Source: Candidatus Heimdallarchaeota archaeon
Lineage (GTDB): Archaea > Asgardarchaeota > Heimdallarchaeia > Heimdallarchaeales > Kariarchaeaceae
Assembly (NCBI GenBank): GCA_026702845.1
Contig: JADCLS010000012.1
Span: forward strand, 118,896 to 182,895
DNA length: 64,000 nt
Direction: 5' to 3'
Under the pieces are notes generated by a model. That model saw nothing but the letters and a program-made list of their open reading frames with translations, ran no database searches and was not told the DNA's origin. The position numbers and the translations under genes are program-made. This document shows positions 24,381-33,610 of the stretch, one piece after another (within the stretch, counting starts at the first letter, position 1; the number at the start of each line of letters is the position of its first letter).

Positions 24381-26591
24381 TCAACTAGAGAGTATTTTTG
24401 ATATTTCAGTTATCTCATGCCTCTCAAACTCTTGAGTAGAGATGGTGAATCTTTTCATACGATCTTTGATATCTGAAGACATGATATATTGCACCAAAGC
24501 CTCAAGTCTCTCGTTAATATCCTGTATCTCTCCCTCAAAGATGAAGCATAGCAGGAAGGATTGTAATTGTCTTGAAATTATCTTGAATGCTTCATACTGC
24601 ATAACATCGATCAATCCAGTATGATTAAACGTATCTCTACCAAAGGAATTGATTGCAGATAGAAAAGAAGATATGAGCATCTCATCAATCTTCAGCCGTT
24701 CTGCTCGTTCATTCAACTTGAGTGACATTGATATGATACCCCCCTCAGCAATTATCATGAGGAGAAGAGGAACTCCATTGCATGATCGATACAGGTTTAG
24801 CCATTGATTTGCTTGTTTTAAGGTATTATCGACAATTTGCAGTTTCAATTTTTCATGTAAGGATAGGTTGAGCTCATTTATTTTGGTCCAGAGCACCACA
24901 TTTTCTGATAGTATACCCATCTCTTTTTCGATTTTATTACGCAGCATATCCAATCCTGTGTTTGACGAAATCTCCAGTGCTTCTTGCAATATTTCCTTTG
25001 ATTTATCAATATTACCCTGCAGCAAGGTAACTTTATGCATAAGAAACATAGTCTCAACTAAGGTGGGATGTAAGTTTTCTTTGGAGGATATAAATTGCAT
25101 CTTCTCAATATATGCGAGAATCTCTTGAAGTACTTCATCTTGTCCATAGTGTTGCAATTCTACAATATACAATTCAACTAGATGTTTCATAGCCAGTAGT
25201 GTATTTTGGTTGGAGATATTTTCTCCTTCTACAATTGATGTCAATATCTTCTCAGCTTCTGCTTTATGGAGAGATCTATTACCTGACTTAAGGTAGAGAG
25301 CATACATTAAATCATAATGTAATTTCAAGATTTTATTATTCTCAATTTCTACGGACATAGTCTCTAGTTGGGTGAGTTTCGATAATGCAATATCTCTTTT
25401 GTCTATTAATAAATAACATTGGATGATCTCACTCAATGTCACACCCATGAGCAAACGATTCTCCAATTTTTCCCTAATCTGATAGCTTTTCTCATAATTT
25501 TCTAATGCTAGATCGTATCTACCTATGTTTTTGTATACTCCACCAATGCTGTTATATCGATAAGCTATACTATAAGCATTTTCACTTGAATCCAACAATT
25601 TCAAGCTCTCATCAAAAACCTCGAGGGCCAAAGAAAATTTTCCCTTTTCATTATATATTTCAGCCATATTGCTCAGGGTACGTGAAGTATTCAAATCATT
25701 TCCAATCTCTCTATCAATTTCCAAGGCACGATTGTAATACTCCAGAGCAGCATTAAGATTACCTCTTTCCTTCAATGTAGAGCCGATATTTTCAAGAGAA
25801 AATGCTATATCCTGCTTATTCCCAATCTCTTCTCGTACAGCTAGGCTTTTTTTATGAAAATCTAGAGCTTGGTCTAATTCTCCCAATTCTAGATAAATTG
25901 CCCCAATGTTGTTCTGAATTAATGCTACAGCGTATTTATTTTCGATTCGTTCGAATTTTGACAAGGATTCTAAGAAATAGCGATTGGATTCGTGTAATTC
26001 TCCTTTTGAATGACTGATCAGTCCCAGATTATTGAGTACTGCAGCAATATAAAATTCATTTGCGGATTTTGTGAAATAATGTATCGCACGATTAAATGCC
26101 CGAGCTGCCGCTTCATTCTCTCCTTTGTTCAGATGAAGTAGTCCATTAACATTTTCAACCCTTCCTCTAATATTTTCTATAAACTCACCTGTACAATCCC
26201 CTATCGTTTCTAGATCCTTTATTATGGATGAATATCGTGCATTCATTTCCACCATATCACCTTTCTTTAGCAATACCTCACAAATACCAACAGATACGTT
26301 ACATTTCAAGATGGTTTGTCTTTTTTCATCAACGAGGGTGGTAGAATTGATATCAATTTCAACCTCTGATAATATCTCCGAAGCTAAATCTAGTTTTCCC
26401 AACTCATTATATATTGATGCTTTGATGGATTGATGTATAATATGTTCAGTATATGATATAATATCATGAAATTCCTTGTTCTCAAATAGCAATTCAGAGG
26501 TATATTCCAATGAATTCAATGCTTTGGTGAACTCTCCTCTCTCAAACAGGATCAGTATTTCAGAGATGCTTTGGGAATAATGGATTTCCAC
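24381..26591 (-). CDS. TPR-repeat protein with C-terminal longin/roadblock-like domain
   Basis: 736 residues. Residues about 10-600 are a long array of tetratricopeptide repeats; the best are in the middle, for example SLENIGSTLKERGNLNAALE and NSIGGVYKNIGRYDLALENY. They resemble the repeat arrays of eukaryotic kinesin-light-chain/GPSM-like scaffolds. From about 605 a compact domain follows (VPLLLMIIAEGGIISMSL, then MLISSFLSAINSFGRDTF, then RQLQSFLLCFIFEGE). It aligns by eye with the tail of the 7TM protein next door. The gene is 130 bases upstream of that gene on the same strand, so the two probably form one signalling unit. Confidence 0.7.
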   Translation of the reverse strand: MEIHYSQSISEILILFERGEFTKALNSLEYTSELLFENKEFHDIISYTEHIIHQSIKASIYNELGKLDLASEILSEVEIDINSTTLVDEKRQTILKCNVSVGICEVLLKKGDMVEMNARYSSIIKDLETIGDCTGEFIENIRGRVENVNGLLHLNKGENEAAARAFNRAIHYFTKSANEFYIAAVLNNLGLISHSKGELHESNRYFLESLSKFERIENKYAVALIQNNIGAIYLELGELDQALDFHKKSLAVREEIGNKQDIAFSLENIGSTLKERGNLNAALEYYNRALEIDREIGNDLNTSRTLSNMAEIYNEKGKFSLALEVFDESLKLLDSSENAYSIAYRYNSIGGVYKNIGRYDLALENYEKSYQIREKLENRLLMGVTLSEIIQCYLLIDKRDIALSKLTQLETMSVEIENNKILKLHYDLMYALYLKSGNRSLHKAEAEKILTSIVEGENISNQNTLLAMKHLVELYIVELQHYGQDEVLQEILAYIEKMQFISSKENLHPTLVETMFLMHKVTLLQGNIDKSKEILQEALEISSNTGLDMLRNKIEKEMGILSENVVLWTKINELNLSLHEKLKLQIVDNTLKQANQWLNLYRSCNGVPLLLMIIAEGGIISMSLKLNERAERLKIDEMLISSFLSAINSFGRDTFNHTGLIDVMQYEAFKIISRQLQSFLLCFIFEGEIQDINERLEALVQYIMSSDIKDRMKRFTISTQEFERHEITEISKILSS

Positions 26592-26805
26592 TATTCAAGA
26601 TACGAGTTTAGTTATTAAAAATTTTCTAAGTAATGGCACTTTAATAATCCATTAATTCAGTAGTTATTCAAGAGGTCGAAATTCCAAATTCAATCATTTT
26701 GCTCATAGATTTTCATACATTCAAATACAGCTATTCTGCTCGATCACCCATTACTTATCAAAATTGCATATCCAATCTAACAACCATTATTAATCAATTA
26801 TTTTA

Positions 26806-27651
26806 ATGCTAAGCATGAATAACACAAAAATATGTCTTGTTACGGGGGCAAATCAGGGAATTGGATTTGCCATAGCCAAGGAACTTGTTAAGTTAGGTCA
26901 TAAGGTGGTCATGGTAAATCGCAATGAGAATAGGTCCAAAGAGGCCATCGAGCAATTGAGAAAAATCAATGATCATGCTGATATTGATCTAGTACTTGGC
27001 AATCTCTCTACTATTAGAGAAATAAAAGATGTGGGAAGACGATTAAAGGAATCTTATGATGTGATAGATGTTATATTCCATAATGCAGGTGTATGGCCAA
27101 CGAGAAAGGTAATCACAGAGGATGGATTTGAAGAAGCTTTTGTGGTTAATCATCTAGCAATATTCCAGCTGACCTTTGATCTCATGGATAGTTTGATGGC
27201 AGCTCAAGAACCAAGAATTGTATTTGTAAATGCGGGACTCATTCTTCAGGGTAAATTCGATATAGATCTCACACCGTATGGTAAGGATTTCTCTCGCATG
27301 GGCACGTATTGCAACACCAAATTGGCTACTATCTATTTTATGAACAAACTGGTTGAAAAAATTGATTCAGATAGGATCATCATCAATGCATTACATCCAG
27401 GAGTTTTCAGAACCAGTCTGGGAGAATCTGGGATCATGAAGTATCTACTGAAATTTTTCAAAATTTTCATGAAATCCACAAAATCAGCTGCAAAAGGGCC
27501 TTTATATCTAGCATTTTCACCAGAAGTCAAAACCTCAGGTGGTTTTTACAATATTACTGAACTAATGGAGCTACCTGATTTTGCAAAGGATGCAGAGACT
27601 GCAGATCAACTCTGGCGTTTGAGTGAGCAAGTATTGGATTTACAATGGTAA
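26806..27651 (+). CDS. Short-chain dehydrogenase/reductase
   Basis: 281-residue Rossmann-fold oxidoreductase of the retinol-dehydrogenase/WWOX-like classical SDR type. The cofactor loop is TGANQGIG (13-20), NAG is at 93-95 and the catalytic pair is Y168 and K172 in YCNTK. The Ser normally found after the strand before the active site is replaced (VNAG, 141-144), which could weaken or change catalysis. An ATG at 26815 is an alternative start. It stands alone, and the substrate is unknown. Confidence 0.8.
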   Translation: MLSMNNTKICLVTGANQGIGFAIAKELVKLGHKVVMVNRNENRSKEAIEQLRKINDHADIDLVLGNLSTIREIKDVGRRLKESYDVIDVIFHNAGVWPTRKVITEDGFEEAFVVNHLAIFQLTFDLMDSLMAAQEPRIVFVNAGLILQGKFDIDLTPYGKDFSRMGTYCNTKLATIYFMNKLVEKIDSDRIIINALHPGVFRTSLGESGIMKYLLKFFKIFMKSTKSAAKGPLYLAFSPEVKTSGGFYNITELMELPDFAKDAETADQLWRLSEQVLDLQW

Positions 27652-27797
27652 ATTAGTTGAACAATGGAAGAGAGAAATTGATAATTGAACAACATAATGC
27701 GAATCATATGCACATTCATACCAATTATGGTGTGAAGATAGGTAATCGAACTTTAATCAAAGGTTGACCATAAATACCATATTTTTCCAATTCAACT

Positions 27798-28448
27798 ATG
27801 ATAAAGAATCCACAAGGTCAAAAATTATTGGAAAAGAAGTCCAATAGGTTAATTATCTCAGCAATAGGACTATTCATAAGTGGATCAATTGCAAATACTG
27901 TGGAAAGTATCCGTGTAGGTATAGATAATGACTATATGAGGGCTTTTTTTGGACTATTGTATATATCATTTCTAATACCATCATTCGTCGGTATTTTGAC
28001 GTTCTGGAACAAATATCTATTTGACAAATTACTCAAGGTGTTCTTCATGGCAGTAATTGGATTCTCAGTCTTATTATTAGTTCTCAGATCCCTCACTCCA
28101 ATTATCCTCATTGATGATCCAGTATTGAATTTCATTTTGGGTTCTATTCTTTCCTTTGTGACTATTATCCTTGTGATGATATTGCTACTCCTTATGAAGG
28201 TGGAACTGGATATGCGTAGATACTATCCGATCATATCAGGAGAGGATCGTGAAAATCGATTGAATGATATTCGCTCAGCACTCAGAGAGACACATTTTGA
28301 AAGAGTGATCAATGATTTGAAGATACTCATACCAGTGTACATCATCACCTTCCTAGTAAGTTATTATCTGAACATTGATCAACGATTTTTGGAAAATGTG
28401 CTCACAATTTTTACCATTATCGTCTTGGTTTGGGATAAACGAAGGTGA
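27798..28448 (+). CDS. Membrane protein, unknown
   Basis: 216 residues with about five membrane helices: two near the N-terminus, two centred on FFMAVIGFSVLLLVLRSL and LNFILGSILSFVTIILVMIL, and a final helix IYIITF-type region near 180. A basic cytoplasmic loop (about 140-170) lies between. No family is recognised. It is followed 155 bases later by a universal-stress-like gene in the same direction. Confidence 0.6.
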   Translation: MIKNPQGQKLLEKKSNRLIISAIGLFISGSIANTVESIRVGIDNDYMRAFFGLLYISFLIPSFVGILTFWNKYLFDKLLKVFFMAVIGFSVLLLVLRSLTPIILIDDPVLNFILGSILSFVTIILVMILLLLMKVELDMRRYYPIISGEDRENRLNDIRSALRETHFERVINDLKILIPVYIITFLVSYYLNIDQRFLENVLTIFTIIVLVWDKRR

Positions 28449-28603
28449 TTACATTATTACTATAAGATCATTTATTGATCTTTATTATGAATCTCAAATT
28501 TCTCCAAGAAGATCATGATAAAATGCATGAATTTAGGTAATTAAGCATTCGATCAACGAGTAATAATGCAAATGATAATATCCCTTTTGAATCATCGTTA
28601 ACC

Positions 28604-29077
28604 ATGAGAATCGGAGAAATATTATCATCTCTACTTACCTACAAACCTCGGTATGATGACCAGATGGAAAAAAAAATTGATCACATTACAGATTTATTCA
28701 AATATGACAAGGAATTAGTTGAGATTAGTATTGGACCTATACTAGTCTTCACAGATCGTAGGCCAAATTCACTCCTGGCAATATCATATGCAATACGGCT
28801 GACATCTGCACTTGATACAACTTTATATGCGATTACAGAAGATTTTCATAATGATCTCATCTCAGAGGAATGTAAGAAGCACAATATTGAATTGACTTAT
28901 CTCAATGCAGAAGTATTAAACCAGTCACAAATTGATATTGTTGCACTCAATCAGAAAATAACCTCGCTGGGAATTACCCTTGCAATAACGCATTTTCATT
29001 CACACTGGAAGGATATTTTGCTAGAGAAATTACGGATACCCATCCTCATCACAAAGATTGACAATTTCACCAAATGA
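28604..29077 (+). CDS. Universal-stress-protein-like small protein
   Basis: 157 residues. After a 45-residue charged N-terminal extension the sequence follows the UspA pattern: strand ILVFTDRRPNSLLAISYAIR with a helix, strand TTLYAIT, and at the end LLEKLRIPILIT like the UspA C-terminal strand. The usual ATP-binding GxxxxG(S/T) loop is not obvious, so it would belong to the non-nucleotide-binding kind if it is a Usp at all. Cytoplasmic. The assignment is weak. Confidence 0.4.
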   Translation: MRIGEILSSLLTYKPRYDDQMEKKIDHITDLFKYDKELVEISIGPILVFTDRRPNSLLAISYAIRLTSALDTTLYAITEDFHNDLISEECKKHNIELTYLNAEVLNQSQIDIVALNQKITSLGITLAITHFHSHWKDILLEKLRIPILITKIDNFTK

Positions 29078-29165
29078 TACGTAGTTTTGCAGTATTTCAA
29101 TTGATTTTTAAAAAAACTTAACTGTTATATAAATTATAGCAAATGACTTCTTTTGACCTCTCACC

Positions 29166-29175
29166 CTTATATAAT
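29166..29175 (+). promoter_or_regulatory. TATA box of the giant surface-protein operon
   Basis: CTTATATAAT lies about 25-30 bases before ATG 29198, with no ribosome site between. A second TATA-like run (TTATATAAATTAT) is about 40 bases further upstream. The arrangement supports a leaderless message starting at or near 29198. Confidence 0.45.
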
Positions 29176-29197
29176 ACAAACTAGTTATAGTTTTTCA

Positions 29198-32100
29198 ATG
29201 ACTGCAATCCGGATAAATTTAACTATCCTCCTCTTGTTGTTTATGACATTGAGTCTCAACCACTACACAGATCATGGATCCATGATCTCATTGTCTGTGG
29301 AGTACGAGCAATATGATGCAACCAAAAACAATATCATTTCTCTTGATGAAGTTGAACAATCAATACCTGCATACTATGAAGAGGAATTCACCTTTTATTC
29401 AGAACAGCTTGAAACAGAACTCTTCAGTTCCAATGCTATTGATATAACAGATATAGATCTTGTAAATCATCAGCTATATGTTCTTGGAAATTATCCAGTA
29501 TCCAAATTCAATCTCTCTTCTAGTGGATATCAGACACTTAATCCAGAATTCAGTTTCACAACTGGTACACCCTCCAAATACAGCTCTTTTTTCCTCATAC
29601 TCAATGAGGACATGAGCTTCAGTATGGGGGCCTTGCTTGATTTTGATGATGAATACGATTATGAATTTGTAAGCGTACTTCCAGATACGGATCAGGGGAT
29701 GTTTTACATGCTAGCCTTAAGATTGGGAGATAACCAGGCAGTTGTAGTTTTCAAATTCAATGGAAATTTATCCCTAGTTGGCAGTTATGTGCTTGATAGT
29801 ACACGTGCGGATTATCTGGGAGATATCACAGAAAAATCATCTCAGGATCTGTTAAAAATGGATGAATCCGGCAATATAATCATTGCTGGGCACAGCGAGA
29901 GAGGGTTGATCGATCAATCATCACTAGCAGTTGATGAACCTGAATTCATGAGATGGGATAGCAAGATTGATTTTGATGCATTCAATAATGAGGATATAGT
30001 TGGGTCTGCAATCCCTGGATACTATTTTGACTGGAGATGGAGAGTATGGGAAACAAATTCTACCTATTTCAACTATATATCTTCCAAAGCTCTCATTCCG
30101 ATGAGTGATTCAGCACCTATCCTGCTAGATCAACCAGTTTCCCAAGTTAGGCTTGAATTTATTATTGATGATGAACAAATAGTCGATGAGCAGATCAAAG
30201 TGGAATTCAGAGATTATCATGGATATTTATTGAATAGTCAGAATTTAAATCCTAATACGGAGAGCCAGTCTATCTTTTATAAATCTAAGGCTGCTGAAAT
30301 CTGGCAGATAGTGGTCGTATCAGAAACTAATAAATGGACACTATACCAGCTGTCTACTACCAGCTGGGAATATCGAGATACTAATTTTCAATATTTTGAT
30401 TATGAAGAATTTGATGTGGGTGCATTTCTAGGATTACAGCATGATAATGTAAGTTATGTGGGATTACAGGTAGGAGAATCAACTGGCTGGAAAAGTTATT
30501 CAGGTAGTGGATCTAGGATCGCAGAATTTAATGCTGCAACTCCACAGATTCAGTTTGCAAATCCTATATCATATTTCAATATAGAGTTGATGAAAAATCT
30601 TGCCTCGTTTAGTAATATTACAGTGGAATTACGAGATATAGATGGCGAAATTATTGATACTATCTCGATACTTGATACGTCAAATGCTCAACAGGGACTT
30701 TCCTATCCAGGATCTCATAATCTGGAACCAAAAATTAAAACCATTACTTTCTATCAGGACACAGATTATGTAGTTATTGATAATTTATATTTTAGAGCAA
30801 GTCAACCAACAGAACAAGTACTTCTCGATTCAGCTTGGATTGTAAAACTTGATACTGACCTCAATCTCATCTGGGCTAGAAATTATGGGTTAGATGGACT
30901 AGTTTCAAATCCAGGTGATTTTGGAGTAAATGCACTGGCTACCAATGGAGATAGCATTTATCTTGCTGGAATAACCCAAGTTCCCTTTGATTCCAATGGT
31001 ACGACTACACCCTACAGCCAGCTCAATTTCGAAAGTGGTGATGGATTCATTTTGAGAGTTGATTCTTCAGGTGATGTGGACAGTTTCACAACTCTTGGTG
31101 GATTGAGCTGGGATCTAATCTATGATATTGAGATACAAGATGGATTGATATATGCAGGTGGATTTACCATGTCAACTGAATTCACCTTACCAGGTACTGT
31201 ATTACCCTCAGTCCAGATAGATAGTAAAGGAGGAGGTATGCTAGCAATCTTGAATGCTACTGATTTTAATATTTACATGATACAGTGGGTGGGTAGCACT
31301 CAGGATTATGATATGGATACCTTAGTTGCGGATATTGAAGTATTAGATGGAAATCTCTTCTACAGTGGCGAGTCTCTAGCTGGTGTTAATTTCAATGCAA
31401 TAGGATCATATGCATACACAACAGGAGTGCAAATGCTGGGTATAATTGATGGCGATTATGAGCTAAAATATGCCACAACGGTTAGTGGTCAGAGTTTCAG
31501 TGGAAACATAGAGATTAATTCCAGTTCTGCAGAAATTATCCTACCCATGAATAGAAGTACAAGTATTCTTACTTTCGGTATTTCAGATCCAGATCATGAT
31601 GGGTTGAGTAGCTACTCTGAACAATTTGTGCATTTCAGTAATCCACTTTTGAGAGATACTGATGATGATGGCTTGTATGATAACGAGATCTATGAGTATG
31701 GTACTTCTCCAATTATGATTGATACTGATTCAGATTGTCTAACTGATTATTATGAAGTAGACAATGGTTTAGATCCTACTAGTGCAACTTCTGATGCAGG
31801 TACAGATTCTGATGCAGATGGTTTGACTGACCTTCAGGAACAACAACTGGGAACAAGCCCTCAGAGTGCTGATTCTGATAGTGATACTCTGAATGATTTT
31901 GATGAGCTCTTTATTTATCACACTAATGCTACAAATGCCGATTCAGATGGTGATGGTCTATCAGATGCCGATGAAATCAATATTGTGGGTACTTTTCCAT
32001 TAAATCCAGATAGTGATGCTGATTCTATTTCAGATTATGTGGAATATACAACAAATATAAGCATCACTGTGGATTCTAACCCTCCTTACTATGGAAAAAG

Positions 32101-33610
32101 TGATCCAATGAAGAAGGATACAGATAATGATGGATTATCAGATAATACCGAGATACTGGCCAATTCCGCACCATTCAGAGCAGATACTGATGGAGATGGC
32201 ATCTCAGATAAGGCTGAATATACAGAATACAGAACTAAACTGAATTCAATTGATTCAGATAATGATGGATTAAATGATTCATATGAACTATTCTACAGCC
32301 TTACAAATGCATCAGATGCAGATTCTGACCAAGATGGAGTAAATGATTATGATGAGGTTATGATCTACTTCAGCAATCCCTGGTATTATGACACTGATGG
32401 AGACTATTGGCCAGACTTGTTCGAGATTGAATCAGGTACCAATATTTTGGTTGATGATGAGGATAAAGATGGATTAACAGATATAGATGAGGTATTATTT
32501 GAGTCTGATTCCAATAATTCAGATACCGATGGCGATCTACTTCCCGATCTATTTGAGTATACCTATGGATTGAGTGCTAGTGTTAATGAAACCTATCTAG
32601 ATCTGGACGGAGATGGTCTCACGAATTACGAGGAATTCCTATTCTTGAGTGCCCCTGATGATAATGATACGGAAAATGATGGATTGAATGATTATCTTGA
32701 GAAATTCTATGGTTCAGATCCAAATGCCTGGGATAGCGACTTAGATACTATCTCTGATGGTGATGAGATTCATTTATATGATTCTTCTCCACTTCATGTG
32801 GATGGAGATTTTGATGGAATTGATGATTGGATCGAGATATTTGTGCTTCATTCCAATCCCAACTGCTCTGATAGTGATGGAGATGGGTTCTATGATGGTG
32901 ATGAGTATAATTATGGAAGTTCTTTACTCAATAATGATACTGATAATGATTCCATAATTGATTTTGATGAGGTGTATATTTACTTCACCAATGCACTATC
33001 AAATGATACAGATTCTGATACGCTTACTGATGCTGCAGAATTATTCGAGTATGGCACCTCGGCTTTAACTAATGATACTGATGAGGATCTGTTATCAGAT
33101 GCCTATGAGCTGAACAATAATCTTGATCCATTAATCGCAGATCTGGATAATGATACCCTTCTAGATGGTGAGGAGATCCTGATGTACAATACAGATCCAA
33201 GAGATGAGGATTCAGATGATGATCATATCTATGATGGTTTCGAGGTAAACATTGGAACAGATCCAAATTCAAATGATACTGATGGAGATGGTATGGAGGA
33301 CTTTTTTGAGGTTTACTGGGGTCTGGATCCCCTGGTTGATGATACAGCCGATGATCTGGATGGAGATGGACTCACAAATAAGGAAGAGTATGATATGGGT
33401 ACTTCTCCAGCAATGGAGGATACAGATGGTGATGGAATACCTGATGGAGAGGATGAAGAACCACTTGATGCTCTTGCCCAGCAACTAGAAGAGCAATATG
33501 GCATTTCAGATGCGGTATCAGATAATCCTGCCATGGCTACAATTGTGGTTCTGGCATTGCTCGGATCAGGGGGATTAGGAGCGTTATCTATGAAAGGAGG
33601 TAATGTATAA
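29198..33610 (+). CDS. Giant exported protein with thrombospondin-type-3-like calcium repeats
   Basis: About 1470 residues. ATG 29198 is chosen because it gives a clean signal sequence (TAIRINLTILLLLFMTLSL), and the in-frame TTG at 29153 lies before the likely transcription start. Residues about 30-790 are beta-rich, with regions resembling WD/beta-propeller-like SBBP repeats and jelly-roll domains (KLDTDLNLIWARNYG). From about 797 to 1420 there are about 27 Asp-rich repeats of the DTDGDGLSD kind, which bind calcium in thrombospondin type 3 and related archaeal/bacterial surface proteins. A C-terminal hydrophobic helix (TIVVLALLGSGGLGALSM) anchors it. A cell-surface adhesin or matrix role is inferred. 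It is the first gene of a coupled pair. Confidence 0.8.
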   Translation: MTAIRINLTILLLLFMTLSLNHYTDHGSMISLSVEYEQYDATKNNIISLDEVEQSIPAYYEEEFTFYSEQLETELFSSNAIDITDIDLVNHQLYVLGNYPVSKFNLSSSGYQTLNPEFSFTTGTPSKYSSFFLILNEDMSFSMGALLDFDDEYDYEFVSVLPDTDQGMFYMLALRLGDNQAVVVFKFNGNLSLVGSYVLDSTRADYLGDITEKSSQDLLKMDESGNIIIAGHSERGLIDQSSLAVDEPEFMRWDSKIDFDAFNNEDIVGSAIPGYYFDWRWRVWETNSTYFNYISSKALIPMSDSAPILLDQPVSQVRLEFIIDDEQIVDEQIKVEFRDYHGYLLNSQNLNPNTESQSIFYKSKAAEIWQIVVVSETNKWTLYQLSTTSWEYRDTNFQYFDYEEFDVGAFLGLQHDNVSYVGLQVGESTGWKSYSGSGSRIAEFNAATPQIQFANPISYFNIELMKNLASFSNITVELRDIDGEIIDTISILDTSNAQQGLSYPGSHNLEPKIKTITFYQDTDYVVIDNLYFRASQPTEQVLLDSAWIVKLDTDLNLIWARNYGLDGLVSNPGDFGVNALATNGDSIYLAGITQVPFDSNGTTTPYSQLNFESGDGFILRVDSSGDVDSFTTLGGLSWDLIYDIEIQDGLIYAGGFTMSTEFTLPGTVLPSVQIDSKGGGMLAILNATDFNIYMIQWVGSTQDYDMDTLVADIEVLDGNLFYSGESLAGVNFNAIGSYAYTTGVQMLGIIDGDYELKYATTVSGQSFSGNIEINSSSAEIILPMNRSTSILTFGISDPDHDGLSSYSEQFVHFSNPLLRDTDDDGLYDNEIYEYGTSPIMIDTDSDCLTDYYEVDNGLDPTSATSDAGTDSDADGLTDLQEQQLGTSPQSADSDSDTLNDFDELFIYHTNATNADSDGDGLSDADEINIVGTFPLNPDSDADSISDYVEYTTNISITVDSNPPYYGKSDPMKKDTDNDGLSDNTEILANSAPFRADTDGDGISDKAEYTEYRTKLNSIDSDNDGLNDSYELFYSLTNASDADSDQDGVNDYDEVMIYFSNPWYYDTDGDYWPDLFEIESGTNILVDDEDKDGLTDIDEVLFESDSNNSDTDGDLLPDLFEYTYGLSASVNETYLDLDGDGLTNYEEFLFLSAPDDNDTENDGLNDYLEKFYGSDPNAWDSDLDTISDGDEIHLYDSSPLHVDGDFDGIDDWIEIFVLHSNPNCSDSDGDGFYDGDEYNYGSSLLNNDTDNDSIIDFDEVYIYFTNALSNDTDSDTLTDAAELFEYGTSALTNDTDEDLLSDAYELNNNLDPLIADLDNDTLLDGEEILMYNTDPRDEDSDDDHIYDGFEVNIGTDPNSNDTDGDGMEDFFEVYWGLDPLVDDTADDLDGDGLTNKEEYDMGTSPAMEDTDGDGIPDGEDEEPLDALAQQLEEQYGISDAVSDNPAMATIVVLALLGSGGLGALSMKGGNV

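Noticed and set aside
31580..33470. Regularly repeated DNA that could be mistaken for a tandem repeat or CRISPR-like array
   Set aside because: The periodic GATGGAGATGG-like bases are codons of the Asp-rich calcium repeats in an intact reading frame; spacing varies and no identical repeats with unique spacers occur.
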